Counted from the stretch's first letter, positions 26,907 to 35,514 are shown. The stretch is DNA of 64,000 bases from Algoriphagus sp. A40 (GCF_002002735.1 NZ_MUNY01000038.1:1-64000), one strand, 5' to 3'. The notes: generated from the sequence alone by a model not told the origin. Translations and numbers: made by a program.

Positions 26907-28003
26907 CAAAACCAGACGGTGAAGTTAGTGGTCAGCATGCTACTGGTGGTTGTGTTTTGACCATCCCGGAAATAGACTTCATCATCTGAAAAGAATACCC
27001 TTCCTTCTGTTCTGAACATGAAGTTTTCGGCTACCCGATAGTTGATTCCCAAGGAACTGCCATATGCGCTGAATCCTTCCACTGAGGTGATTGGGACAAT
27101 TTGCACACTTTTTTCGTCATCGAAATACTCTATTCTGGAAACTACAGAGAGCTTTTCGGTCAGGCTATATTGGGCAATCAGATTGGCGTTCCACCATACT
27201 GCCTTCCCTCCGGCTTGTTCCTGACTGCCTACGTAGACATCTCCTGTCATGGCCCATCGGTTTTTGGTGTAGATAAAATAGGCATCGGTGAAAAGTCTTT
27301 GTCCAACGAAGGTTGGCTCTGAGGCACTGCTTTCCTTGCCGACATAGGTGTTCCAGTTGATCAGCCAGGAGTTATTTGGACGATATTCGATCTGAGTGGA
27401 AAAGGCTTTGTTGGAGTTTTGATCTTTGATTTGTTGCCAGCCATTGAGCGCATAGAGGTAAAGGTTCACTTTTTGGGAAAGTGGGAGCGTCAGCTTTGCT
27501 CCTGACATGTAGTAAGGGACATACTCCGGTGCAAAGGATCGTGTGTAAGCAAGGTGGTCTTTGGAAATGGCACTTTCGTTGGTAAATGGCGAACCAAATA
27601 CTCCAAAATCCAACCAGATGTTTTTATTGGCAAATATCTTAAGTCCAGCATTGGCTTCGACGATGTTTTTCAAAGTTCCTTCTTCAGCGGCATAATTACT
27701 GTTCATATAACTACCAAACCCCGGGACAAAGCGGGCTCGAAGTCTGGTAGAGGAATATTTAATGTCTATGTAAGCAAGGTTTACATTGACCTCATTGTGT
27801 CGACCCATGGAAACAAAATAAGGTCTGTTGCCATCGGCAGGCTTGTTGAAATCATAGGAATAATAGGTGTCAATATAGCCGCCGATTGTGACTTTGCCCT
27901 GGTGGTTCATAGAAGTGGAATCCATCACAGCGGTATTGACGATTTGGCCATGGGCCGTATTGAGAATTGCAAAGAAGATTGCTAAGAATAATAAAGGTTT
28001 CAT
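26906..28003 (-). CDS. Outer-membrane beta-barrel porin in the kdp operon
   Basis: A 365-residue OmpL-like/porin-2-type protein. The signal peptide ends NTAHGQ; alternating aromatic beta-strands follow (for example VTIGGYIDTYYSYDFNKPAD) and the protein ends in VWF, a terminal aromatic outer-membrane signal. The gene lies one base after kdpC and is coupled to kdpD, so it should be made with the ATPase. I infer it provides a potassium-permeable route across the outer membrane. Ion selectivity is not evident in the sequence. Confidence 0.88.
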   Translation of the reverse strand: MKPLLFLAIFFAILNTAHGQIVNTAVMDSTSMNHQGKVTIGGYIDTYYSYDFNKPADGNRPYFVSMGRHNEVNVNLAYIDIKYSSTRLRARFVPGFGSYMNSNYAAEEGTLKNIVEANAGLKIFANKNIWLDFGVFGSPFTNESAISKDHLAYTRSFAPEYVPYYMSGAKLTLPLSQKVNLYLYALNGWQQIKDQNSNKAFSTQIEYRPNNSWLINWNTYVGKESSASEPTFVGQRLFTDAYFIYTKNRWAMTGDVYVGSQEQAGGKAVWWNANLIAQYSLTEKLSVVSRIEYFDDEKSVQIVPITSVEGFSAYGSSLGINYRVAENFMFRTEGRVFFSDDEVYFRDGQNTTTSSMLTTNFTVWF

Positions 28004-28004
28004 T

Positions 28005-28565
28005 TTACTGTAGTTGGTCTAATGCTAAATTGAGTTGGAGTACATTTATTTTTTCGGTTCCTGCGAATCCAAGCAGGGGACTTTCGGTATGGTTTTGAAT
28101 CAGGTTGGTCAGGTCAGTTTCGCTCAGGTTACGCTTTTTGGCGATTCGTTTGACCTGAACCAGAGCAGCCTGCACTGAGATATGGGGATCCAATCCACTA
28201 CCACTGGCTGTCACCAGATCAGAGGGGATTTGAGCCAAGTCAATTTCTGGATTATGCACCAAAAACGTGTCAATTCTGGCCTGAACCTCGGCAAGGTAAT
28301 CAGGGTTGGTTGGGCCTTTGTTGCTTCCTGACGAACCTGCTGAATTGTAGGATGCTGCTGAAGGTCTGGACCAGAAATACTGATCCGAAGTGAAATTCTG
28401 CCCCAGGTTGGAATAATAAGTTTTACCGTCCTGAGTGATGGTTTGGCCTTTTCCGCCTCCGGAAGAAACCTGGGCCACGCCCCAAATTATTGCTGTGTAA
28501 ATGCCACAGAAAAACACCAAACAAACCAATGTCAATCTGATAGCGGGAAGGATATTATTTTTCAT
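28005..28565 (-). CDS. kdpC: Potassium-transporting ATPase subunit C
   Basis: A 186-residue KdpC with one N-terminal membrane helix (about 8-30) and the conserved periplasmic motifs YFWSRPSAASYN and DLVTASGSGLDPHIS. It stabilises the KdpFABC complex and helps ATP binding by KdpB. It lies 12 bases downstream of kdpB. Confidence 0.96.
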   Translation of the reverse strand: MKNNILPAIRLTLVCLVFFCGIYTAIIWGVAQVSSGGGKGQTITQDGKTYYSNLGQNFTSDQYFWSRPSAASYNSAGSSGSNKGPTNPDYLAEVQARIDTFLVHNPEIDLAQIPSDLVTASGSGLDPHISVQAALVQVKRIAKKRNLSETDLTNLIQNHTESPLLGFAGTEKINVLQLNLALDQLQ

Positions 28566-28577
28566 TTTATTGATATT

Positions 28578-30608
28578 TTAAATGAATATTGAGACAAACA
28601 GGTCAATGGCCTTGATGCCGATGAAAGGCACTATTACACCCCCTAAACCGTAAACGAACAGGTTTCTGCGAAGCAAGGCACTTGCGCCAATTGGCTTATA
28701 GGCTACCCCTTTCAAGGCCAATGGGATGAGGAGAGGGATGATGATTGCATTGAAGATTACCGCTGAAAGAATGGCGCTTTCAGGGCTGTGCAGATTCATG
28801 ATGTTTAAGCTTTGCAGGGAAGGAATCGCTACGATGAACAAAGCCGGGATAATGGCAAAGTATTTCGCCACGTCGTTTGCAATACTGAAGGTAGTCAGTG
28901 TACCACGGGTCATCAGAAGCTGCTTGCCGATTTCCACCACTTCAATCAGTTTGGTAGGGTCGTTGTCCAAATCCACCATATTGCCGGCTTCTTTGGCTGC
29001 CTGAGTACCGCTGTTCATAGCGACTCCCACATCTGCCTGTGCCAAAGCCGGAGCGTCGTTGGTCCCGTCTCCCATCATGGCAACCAGTCGGCCTGCGGCT
29101 TGTTCCTTTTTGATGTAGTTCATTTTGTCCTCAGGCTTGGCTTCGGCGATGAAATCATCCACACCTGCTTTTTCGGCAATGAATTTTGCGGTCAAAGGGT
29201 TGTCACCGGTTACCATTACGGTTTTGATGCCCATTTTTCGAAGGCGTTCGAAGCGTTCCTGAATGCCTGGTTTGATGATGTCTTGCAGTTCAATTACTCC
29301 GAGCACTTTTTCGTTTTCAGAAACCACCAAAGGTGTACCGCCATTGCTTGAAATCTTGACAACCCGCTCTGCAGTTTCCATTGGAAAGGCGTTGCCTGCC
29401 TTCTCACATAATGCCTTAATGGCATCGGTTGCGCCTTTTCGAATTCGGGTGTTTTCAGTACCCGCCTGTCCGGCCGGTAGGTCGATTCCGGAAGATCTGG
29501 TTTCGGCGGTAAATTTGATGAAGCGGGCATCCTTAACCTGAAAACTCTGTGGGTTGATCGCTGCCAGTTCAATGATGGATTTGCCTTCCGGGGTTTCGTC
29601 TGCCATGGAAGCCAATGCCACAGATTTGACAAAGTGTTTTTCGTCGATGCCGTTGGCAGGGTAGAAGTTGGTTGCCTTTCGGTTACCGATAGTGATTGTT
29701 CCGGTCTTATCCAGCAGCAAAACATCAATGTCGCCTGCAGTTTCCACCGCTTTGCCGCTTTTGGTAATGACGTTGGCTCTCAAGGCTCTGTCCATTCCTG
29801 CAATCCCGATTGCCGAAAGCAAACCGCCGATGGTGGTAGGAATCAAACAAACAAAAAGAGAAATGAATGCTGCAATTGTGATCGGTGAATTGGCATAGTC
29901 CGCAAAGGGTTTGAGTGTCACCGTTACGATGATGAACACCAGGGTAAAACCAGCCAACAAAATGGTCAGGGCAATTTCATTGGGTGTTTTTTGGCGGCTT
30001 GCACCTTCAACCAATGCAATCATTTTATCAAGGAAACTTTCCCCTTGTGCAGTTGTCACCTTGACGATGATCTTGTCCGAAAGCACTTTCGTGCCGCCTG
30101 TTACCGAGCTTTTGTCTCCCCCGGATTCGCGGATGACAGGTGCGCTCTCCCCGGTAATGGCACTTTCGTCAATGGAGGCCAAGCCTTCTATGATTTCTCC
30201 GTCGGCAGGGATGATGTCCCCGGCCTCACAGACAAATAAATCTCCTTTTTTCAATTGGGAGGAAGAAACGGTGACGCCGCTTTTCAGTTTTGCAGGGGTC
30301 TCCTCTCTTGTTTTACGCAAGCTGTCTGCTTGTGCTTTGCCTCTTGCTTCGGCGATTGCTTCGGCAAAATTCGCAAACACTAGGGTGAGTAATAGCAACA
30401 GGAATACGGTGAAGTTGTAGCCAAATGATCCTTGCGAATCACTGGTCAGGGAATACAATGCTACGATCAGCATTACTATCGTTCCGATTTCCACGGTAAA
30501 CATAACCGGGTTGCGAAACATGATTTTTGGATTGAGCTTTACGAAAGACTCTTTGAGTGCATCCTGCACCAGTTCTTTCTGAAATAGACTCGTGTTATTA
30601 TTTTTCAT
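28578..30608 (-). CDS. kdpB: Potassium-transporting P-type ATPase subunit B
   Basis: The 676-residue catalytic P-type subunit. It shows the TGES motif (AITGESAPV), the phosphorylated Asp in DKTGTIT near residue 301, MVTGDN and [12 protein letters not shown]. It drives potassium uptake through KdpA. In the nucleotide-binding domain near residues 377-386 it contains an extra [14 protein letters not shown] stretch that looks like an in-frame insertion of a GC-rich palindromic sequence (DNA 29461-29482). The frame stays open, so the enzyme is probably functional. Confidence 0.96.
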   Translation of the reverse strand: MKNNNTSLFQKELVQDALKESFVKLNPKIMFRNPVMFTVEIGTIVMLIVALYSLTSDSQGSFGYNFTVFLLLLLTLVFANFAEAIAEARGKAQADSLRKTREETPAKLKSGVTVSSSQLKKGDLFVCEAGDIIPADGEIIEGLASIDESAITGESAPVIRESGGDKSSVTGGTKVLSDKIIVKVTTAQGESFLDKMIALVEGASRQKTPNEIALTILLAGFTLVFIIVTVTLKPFADYANSPITIAAFISLFVCLIPTTIGGLLSAIGIAGMDRALRANVITKSGKAVETAGDIDVLLLDKTGTITIGNRKATNFYPANGIDEKHFVKSVALASMADETPEGKSIIELAAINPQSFQVKDARFIKFTAETRSSGIDLPAGQAGTENTRIRKGATDAIKALCEKAGNAFPMETAERVVKISSNGGTPLVVSENEKVLGVIELQDIIKPGIQERFERLRKMGIKTVMVTGDNPLTAKFIAEKAGVDDFIAEAKPEDKMNYIKKEQAAGRLVAMMGDGTNDAPALAQADVGVAMNSGTQAAKEAGNMVDLDNDPTKLIEVVEIGKQLLMTRGTLTTFSIANDVAKYFAIIPALFIVAIPSLQSLNIMNLHSPESAILSAVIFNAIIIPLLIPLALKGVAYKPIGASALLRRNLFVYGLGGVIVPFIGIKAIDLFVSIFI
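29461..29482. repeat. Short GC-rich imperfect palindrome inserted in kdpB
   Basis: The sequence reads CCCGCCTGTCCGGCCGGTAG and is nearly self-complementary around CCGGCCGG. It encodes LPAGQAG in frame on the minus strand, where KdpB relatives usually have a shorter loop. [11 protein letters not shown] insertions from small palindromes are, from memory, recurrent in Bacteroidota proteins. Confidence 0.6.
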
Positions 30609-30626
30609 TTTTTTCAGAATTATCGA

Positions 30627-32312
30627 TTAGTACAATGAAAAGTATTCGGCCAATGGCCCCAGGGTCAGGGCAGGAAAGAAAGCCAAGGCGGCAATCAGGG
30701 CAATCACTGCAAATACCATCATACCAAAGGTGGTGGTGTCGGTTTTGAGTGTGCCATTGCCTTCAGGGATGTACTTTTTATTGGCCAGAATACCTGCTAT
30801 AGCGATCGGACCGATGATTGGAAGAAAGCGCCCTAACAGCATCACTATCCCGGTGGAGATGTTCCAGAAGAGGGTGTTGTCCCCCAGACCTTCCATACCG
30901 CTACCATTGTTGGCACTGGAGGAGGTGAACTCATACAGCATTTGGCCAAATCCGTGGAACCCAGGATTGCTGATCGAGGCGGTGGCGTCTGGGCTGGATG
31001 CGGCAATTGCAGTTCCCACCAGGATGAGGAATGGGTGGAGCAAGGCAACGATCATGGCAATCTTCATCTCTTGTGCACCGATCTTTTTCCCCAGGAATTC
31101 CGGGGTACGTCCCACCATCAGGCCACTGATAAATACCGCCAGGATGATGAACACGTAGAAGTTGAGCATACCCACACCGACCCCTCCGTAGAAGGCGTTG
31201 ATCATCATCCCAAGGAGTTGGTTCATATTACTGAGTGGGGTAAAACTGTCGTGCATCGCATTGACACTTCCGGTGGAAATGACCGTGGTGGCGATGCTCC
31301 AGTAACCGGAAGCAGCAGCTCCGAATCGGACTTCTTTGCCCTCCATGCTGCCCATGTCCTGAGCAATTCCCATTTGGGTGATTTTGGGATTACCGTTCAT
31401 TTCGAACATTACCGTAGATACGGCCAGCAGGAGAAAACCAAGAGTCATCACTCCAAAAATCATTTTGGAAAGTCTGGGTCTATTGATCACATAGCCCATT
31501 GCGAAAATCAAGGCAATAGGGATGATCATCTGGGTCACCATTTCGGTGATGTTGGTCAAATAGTTGGGGTTTTCAAAAGGGTGTGCGGAGTTGGTCCCGA
31601 AATATCCCCCACCATTGGTGCCCAAGTGCTTGATGGCCGTAAACGCCGCTACCGGACCGGTACTTACTTCCACAGTTTCCCCTTCAAGGGTTTCCTGGGT
31701 GCCTTTTCCTTCCCAAGTCATCGGAGTACCGTTGAATGCCAGAATGCTGGCCACAACTACGGCGATCGGGAATAGAATTCGGGTACAGCTTCTTACAAAG
31801 AAGGAGTAGAAGTTACCCAGCTTAGGAGCTGTTTTTTCTTTCATAGCCATGAATAGCACCGCTGCGATGGCAATGCCAGTGCCTGCACTTACAAATTGCC
31901 ACAACATCAGGATCAGCTGTCCCAGATAGGAAATCCCAGTCTCACCGGAGTAGTGTTGCAGGTTGGTATTGCAGACAAAGCTGATCGAAGTATTGAAAGC
32001 CAAGTCAGGACTCATGGATGGATTGCCGTCTGGATTGAGCGGAAGCCAGGACATGTTGGTAAGAACCAGCATCGAAAGGACAAACCAGCTGCCGTTGATG
32101 GTCAGTAAAGCGACCAAATGAGCTTTCCAGCTCATATCCCTTGATGGATCAATCCCGCTTAGTTTGAAGAAGAGCTTGTCCAGGGGATTGAAGAGGGGAT
32201 CGAGCCAGGTTCTTTCGTATTGAAAGACTTTGCCGATGTAGCGTCCTAACGGAATTGCCAGGGCAACTGTAGCGGCAAACATGAGGATGACTCCAAGAAT
32301 TTCTGTGTTCAT
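30627..32312 (-). CDS. kdpA: Potassium-transporting ATPase subunit A
   Basis: The 561-residue channel-like subunit. Selectivity-filter loops are recognisable: SFVCNTNLQHY (first pore loop), HLGTNGGGYFGTNSAHPFEN (second) and later GFGQMLYEFTSSSANNGS. About ten membrane segments. It binds potassium at high affinity in complex with KdpFBC. It is 18 bases upstream of kdpB. Confidence 0.96.
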   Translation of the reverse strand: MNTEILGVILMFAATVALAIPLGRYIGKVFQYERTWLDPLFNPLDKLFFKLSGIDPSRDMSWKAHLVALLTINGSWFVLSMLVLTNMSWLPLNPDGNPSMSPDLAFNTSISFVCNTNLQHYSGETGISYLGQLILMLWQFVSAGTGIAIAAVLFMAMKEKTAPKLGNFYSFFVRSCTRILFPIAVVVASILAFNGTPMTWEGKGTQETLEGETVEVSTGPVAAFTAIKHLGTNGGGYFGTNSAHPFENPNYLTNITEMVTQMIIPIALIFAMGYVINRPRLSKMIFGVMTLGFLLLAVSTVMFEMNGNPKITQMGIAQDMGSMEGKEVRFGAAASGYWSIATTVISTGSVNAMHDSFTPLSNMNQLLGMMINAFYGGVGVGMLNFYVFIILAVFISGLMVGRTPEFLGKKIGAQEMKIAMIVALLHPFLILVGTAIAASSPDATASISNPGFHGFGQMLYEFTSSSANNGSGMEGLGDNTLFWNISTGIVMLLGRFLPIIGPIAIAGILANKKYIPEGNGTLKTDTTTFGMMVFAVIALIAALAFFPALTLGPLAEYFSLY

Positions 32313-32430
32313 TTGAGATTTTATTAAGGTTGGTCGGGAAAATCAACTCAATGCTGGAGTCTTGAAAGCTGGAAATCGGCAGAATTTCTGAGGATTCCCA
32401 GCTATCTCAACAGGAGCGATGATTTGCCAT

Positions 32431-32508
32431 TTAGAATTTTTCGGGGCGGACTAAAACGTAGAACATATAGCCAAACACACCGATAGAGAGGATAAGTAAT
32501 GCAATCAT
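32431..32508 (-). CDS. kdpF: KdpF-like small membrane subunit (25 aa)
   Basis: A 25-residue peptide, too short for routine gene calling. It begins with ATG, has one hydrophobic helix (IALLILSIGVFGYMFYVLV) and ends RPEKF, the KdpF pattern of a single helix with a short charged tail. It starts just after the stop of the upstream 112-aa gene (stop at 32510, start at 32508) and lies 118 bases before kdpA, the normal kdpF position. It is expected to stabilise KdpFABC. Confidence 0.85.
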   Translation of the reverse strand: MIALLILSIGVFGYMFYVLVRPEKF

Positions 32509-32509
32509 T

Positions 32510-32848
32510 TTATTGAGTTTTTTTGGTTTCTATCAATACTTTGAGGTACACGGGGAGGAGGCTTTCAGGCATCACTTTCAGCTGATCCATCAGCTCGTCG
32601 GTGTCAAGCCGCATTGCCATGGTGGCCAGGAATTCATTTTCAATCGCATTGCAGAGGAAGAGATTTTCTCTTTGGTAAACTTTGGTGATCAGGGAGAGAA
32701 TTTGTCTGGTCTCGCTAGATTCCCAATACTGGGCACACCGGTTTCCGAAATAGCGGAGCACCCGGTAAATCTGGTATTCGTCTTTTTCAAAATATTCCGG
32801 AAAAGCCTTCGGAAACCCTTCTTGAAGTTGTCGGATTAAGTTTTCCAT
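32510..32848 (-). CDS. Conserved hypothetical protein in the kdp operon
   Basis: A 112-residue, all-helical soluble protein (MENLIRQLQEGFPKAFPEYF start, then YQIYRVLRYFGNRCAQYW). It sits between two tiny membrane-peptide genes: five bases after the 27-aa gene and two bases before kdpF. I recognise it only as an uncharacterised protein of Bacteroidota kdp operons. Tight packing suggests an operon role, perhaps assembly or regulation. No catalytic motif is visible. Confidence 0.75.
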   Translation of the reverse strand: MENLIRQLQEGFPKAFPEYFEKDEYQIYRVLRYFGNRCAQYWESSETRQILSLITKVYQRENLFLCNAIENEFLATMAMRLDTDELMDQLKVMPESLLPVYLKVLIETKKTQ

Positions 32849-32853
32849 AGCGT

Positions 32854-32937
32854 TCAGATGTTTTCAAAGGCATCAATCGCCCTGAAGAGGAGGGCAAACA
32901 AGACGATCCCAGTGAGATAAAGCAGTAGCGTCAACAT
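32854..32937 (-). CDS. 27-aa membrane peptide at the head of the kdp operon
   Basis: Twenty-seven residues: a single hydrophobic helix (LTLLLYLTGIVLFALLF) followed by RAIDAFENI. It starts at the ATG at 32937 and ends at 32854, five bases before the next gene. It resembles KdpF in size and topology (helix then short polar tail), so the locus may encode two KdpF-type peptides. Coding status is inferred from the ORF, operon fit and composition; it needs experimental support. Confidence 0.7.
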   Translation of the reverse strand: MLTLLLYLTGIVLFALLFRAIDAFENI

Positions 32938-33043
32938 TGGATTATGGGGTTGGATGATTTGATTGGAAGAGGTTACCGGATTCAGGTTCCGGTTTACTGA
33001 TTTGGTAATTGACTGGAGTATTCATCGGGTATTTTACTTGATG

Positions 33044-33060
33044 TGAAACCCCATGTGCCA
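33044..33060 (-). promoter_or_regulatory. Candidate sigma-54 promoter-like site upstream of the kdp operon
   Basis: On the minus strand the sequence TGGCACATGGGGTTTCA has a good -24 half (TGGCAC). The -12 half is imperfect and one base too far (TTTC instead of TTGC). It lies about 107 bases upstream of the first kdp peptide start. It is the only such motif noticed in the 255-base gap, so it is offered as a weak candidate. Confidence 0.3.
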
Positions 33061-33140
33061 GTACCGTTCCCATTTTTATGGATATGATATAAAAAACTCA
33101 ATAACAATAAGTTGTGATTTATTCGGAATATTAAAAAATA

Positions 33141-33168
33141 AAAAACCCTTTCGTTTTGAAAGGGTTTT
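33141..33168 (-). terminator. Terminator of the sigma-54 activator gene
   Basis: AACCCTTT and AAAGGGTT pair across a short loop, followed on the minus strand by T-rich sequence. It isolates the regulator from the kdp structural operon, which therefore needs its own promoter. Confidence 0.8.
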
Positions 33169-33192
33169 CCTATTGTTTTGAAAGGGTGGAGC

Positions 33193-34536
33193 TTATTCAA
33201 TGCCAAACTCGGAGAGCTTGCGGTAGAGTGTCGTAAGGGCTATGCCCAGTAATTCTGCGGTTTTGGTTTTGTTGCCGTTGGTGTAGTTGAGTACCTTTTG
33301 GATGTGCAGTTTTTCAGCGCTTGCCAATTCGAAGGCAGACATGAATGGCCTGGTGTCTTTGGCAGTGTTCCGCCTCATCTCCAGGGGCATTGCGTCCAGC
33401 ACAATCTGATCACCGGATGTCAGGATCACAGCGCGTTCAATTGCATTTTTCAATTCCCGGATATTGCCGGGCCATGGATGGAGTTTCATGGCTTCCAGTG
33501 CATCTGGTGAGATGGATTTTATTTTCTTGTTGGTTTTTGTGGAAAATATGGCCAAAAAATAAGAGGCAAGTAATTCAATGTCTGCCACCCGATTCCGGAG
33601 TTGAGGCAACATGATCTGAAAAACAGAAATCCGGTAATACAAATCCTCCCGAAATGTCCCTTTTTTTATTTCCTCCAATAGGTCTCTGTTAGTGGCGGCA
33701 ATGACGCGGACATCGACCTTAGTCGGTTTTGTTTCCCCTACTTTGAAAAACTCGCCAGACTCCAGCACTCTCAGCAGCTTAGCCTGCAGGTCAAGGGCCA
33801 TTTCTCCGAGTTCATCCAGAAAGATAGTACCGTGGTTGGCTTCTTCAAACAGCCCTTTTTGGTCTTTGGTTGCTCCTGTAAATGCTCCAGCTTTGTGACC
33901 AAACATTTCACTTTCGAGCAAATCCTTGCTGAAAGCCGAGCAGTTGATGGCAACAAAATTTTTCTTGGCCCGCTTGCTTTCCTGATGAATCGCCTGGGCG
34001 AAAATTTCTTTTCCGGTGCCGGTTTCTCCCGTCAACAGGACGGAAGCATCGGTTTCGGCAACCATTTTGGCCAGATCTATTGCCTCTTGGATAGCTTTGG
34101 ACTTACCGATGATTTTAGCGAAGGAATGTCTCTCTCCGAGTTGCTTTTCCAATTGCTGTACCCTTTTGGCAAGTTCCACTTTTTCAAGTGCCCGGTACAT
34201 CAAAGGAATGATTTTGTTGTTGTCATCCCCTTTGGTGATGTAGTCAAATGCCCCGTTTTTGATGGCTTGAACCCCATCGGGAATGTTGCCATAGGCTGTC
34301 ATCAGTATGATTTCAACCAAGGGAAACTTCTCCTTGATTTTTTTGGAAAAATCCACCCCATTGCCATCCGGGAGCTTGACATCGCACAGCACAACGTCAA
34401 CCTCGTTTTGTTCCAGTTTTTTGATGGCAGATTTTAAGTCAGGTGCCTGGAGAACCTCAAAACCCTCCAAAGAGATGATCCGGGTCAGCAGAGTCCGGAG
34501 CTTTTCTTCATCATCGATGATCAGTACTTTTTTCAA
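33193..34536 (-). CDS. Sigma-54-dependent response regulator (NtrC type) of the kdp locus
   Basis: A 447-residue regulator: receiver domain (about 1-120) with the phospho-acceptor Asp near residue 52 in VVLCDVKLPDG; AAA+ domain with Walker A GETGTGKE, the sigma-54-contacting GAFTGA loop near residue 217 and Walker B TIFLDELGEM; and a C-terminal Fis-type HTH (NKTKTAELLGIALTTLYRKL). It activates sigma-54 promoters when phosphorylated. The start is a TTG at 34536, giving KKVLIIDDEEK as usual for receivers; an earlier in-frame TTG at 34590 is less likely. Its position upstream of kdp, with a kinase at the operon end, suggests it replaces KdpE. Confidence 0.93.
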   Translation of the reverse strand: MKKVLIIDDEEKLRTLLTRIISLEGFEVLQAPDLKSAIKKLEQNEVDVVLCDVKLPDGNGVDFSKKIKEKFPLVEIILMTAYGNIPDGVQAIKNGAFDYITKGDDNNKIIPLMYRALEKVELAKRVQQLEKQLGERHSFAKIIGKSKAIQEAIDLAKMVAETDASVLLTGETGTGKEIFAQAIHQESKRAKKNFVAINCSAFSKDLLESEMFGHKAGAFTGATKDQKGLFEEANHGTIFLDELGEMALDLQAKLLRVLESGEFFKVGETKPTKVDVRVIAATNRDLLEEIKKGTFREDLYYRISVFQIMLPQLRNRVADIELLASYFLAIFSTKTNKKIKSISPDALEAMKLHPWPGNIRELKNAIERAVILTSGDQIVLDAMPLEMRRNTAKDTRPFMSAFELASAEKLHIQKVLNYTNGNKTKTAELLGIALTTLYRKLSEFGIE

Positions 34537-34701
34537 ATTTTCAGTTGAGTTTGGGTGCCAAATTAAACAAACAATCCGGGGAGGACCCAAATATCGCTTT
34601 TTTGGTGTTGGCAGTCCTGGGGGATTTTTCTGAGGGAGACCTTGAATCGAGCCCTATTTTGAAATCCAATGAGGATTAAATTATTGAAAAACATTTTAAA
34701 A

Positions 34702-34718
34702 TTATTGTTTAACAATAA
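34702..34718. promoter_or_regulatory. Perfect 17-bp palindrome, candidate operator
   Basis: TTATTGTT and AACAATAA flank one central base. It lies 47 bases before the start of the DUF2975/HTH pair and between two near-copies of TTATTGAAAAA (34681 and 34730). A candidate autoregulatory operator for the small HTH protein. Confidence 0.45.
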
Positions 34719-34764
34719 ATAAATAGCGATTATTGAAAAATATTTTTATTTAAAACTATTTCTA

Positions 34765-35301
34765 ATGGCAAAATCCAAAAAATCCCGGACTGCCACCATT
34801 CTTCAAGTCATGCAGGTGGTGACTTGGATCGTTTACATCGGCCTCTCCATCGAAGCCGGAGCGATTTTGGTGTCCTTTGGTGTAAGCTTATTCAATTTCC
34901 AAGCTGCCGAAGATTTACACCTTGGTTTAAGTCTGAAGCACCTTCTGGACTTTGACCGGAGACATTATATTGCCTATGTTTCACTTCTGATTGCTGTCCC
35001 TGTTCTCAAGGCAAGTCTCATGTATCAGGTGATTCAGATTCTTTCCAAAGTGAAGTTGGAGAGTCCTTTTACCCTGGATGTGGCAAAGATTTTGGAGAAA
35101 ATGAGCATGACGCTAATAGGGGTTTGGATTGTCAGTCTGATCGGACACTCCTACGCCAAATGGCTTACAAAAAGAACCCCGGAGTCATTTAGTTTCGAGG
35201 TTTTGGATGAATATCTTCTCATCGCCGGACTGGTGTTTATCCTTTCCCAGGTTTTTCGAAGAGGGGTTGAAATCCAGGCTGAAAATGACCTAACCGTATA
35301 A
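34765..35301 (+). CDS. DUF2975-family membrane protein
   Basis: A 178-residue protein with four membrane segments (about 15-40, 70-90, 110-132, 150-165), typical of DUF2975. It is the first gene of a two-gene unit with a small HTH regulator four bases downstream, a recurring arrangement in Bacteroidota and Firmicutes. It may sense a membrane or extracellular cue for the regulator, but this is untested inference. Confidence 0.85.
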   Translation: MAKSKKSRTATILQVMQVVTWIVYIGLSIEAGAILVSFGVSLFNFQAAEDLHLGLSLKHLLDFDRRHYIAYVSLLIAVPVLKASLMYQVIQILSKVKLESPFTLDVAKILEKMSMTLIGVWIVSLIGHSYAKWLTKRTPESFSFEVLDEYLLIAGLVFILSQVFRRGVEIQAENDLTV

Positions 35302-35304
35302 GCC

Positions 35305-35514
35305 ATGGCGATCATTGTTAACCTTGATGTGATGATGGCCAGGCGCAAAATGTCACTGAATGAGCTGTCGGAGAAAGTGGACATCACTCTAGCCAACCTT
35401 TCGATCCTCAAAACCGGGAAGGCCAAAGCGGTTCGATTCAGTACTCTGGAGGCAATTTGCAAAGCTCTGGACTGTCAGCCTGGGGACTTGTTGGAGTTTA
35501 GAAATGAAGAATAA
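35305..35514 (+). CDS. Small Cro/C1-type HTH regulator (YozG-like)
   Basis: A 69-residue single-domain helix-turn-helix protein: MARRKMSLNELSEKVDITLA, LSILKTGKAKAVRFSTLEAI, then CKALDCQPGDLLEF. It matches the YozG/HigA-like partner of DUF2975 proteins. It probably autoregulates at the palindrome 34702-34718. Start codon four bases after the DUF2975 stop. Confidence 0.9.
   Translation: MAIIVNLDVMMARRKMSLNELSEKVDITLANLSILKTGKAKAVRFSTLEAICKALDCQPGDLLEFRNEE

Noticed and set aside
34541..34556. TGGCAC motif near the activator gene start as a sigma-54 site
   Set aside because: The -12 half is absent at the required spacing (CTCA instead of GC), and it lies inside the start region of the regulator.
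34765..35514. Toxin-antitoxin interpretation of the DUF2975/HTH pair
   Set aside because: The 178-aa partner is a four-helix membrane protein of a known family, and the HTH is of YozG type; no toxin motif.
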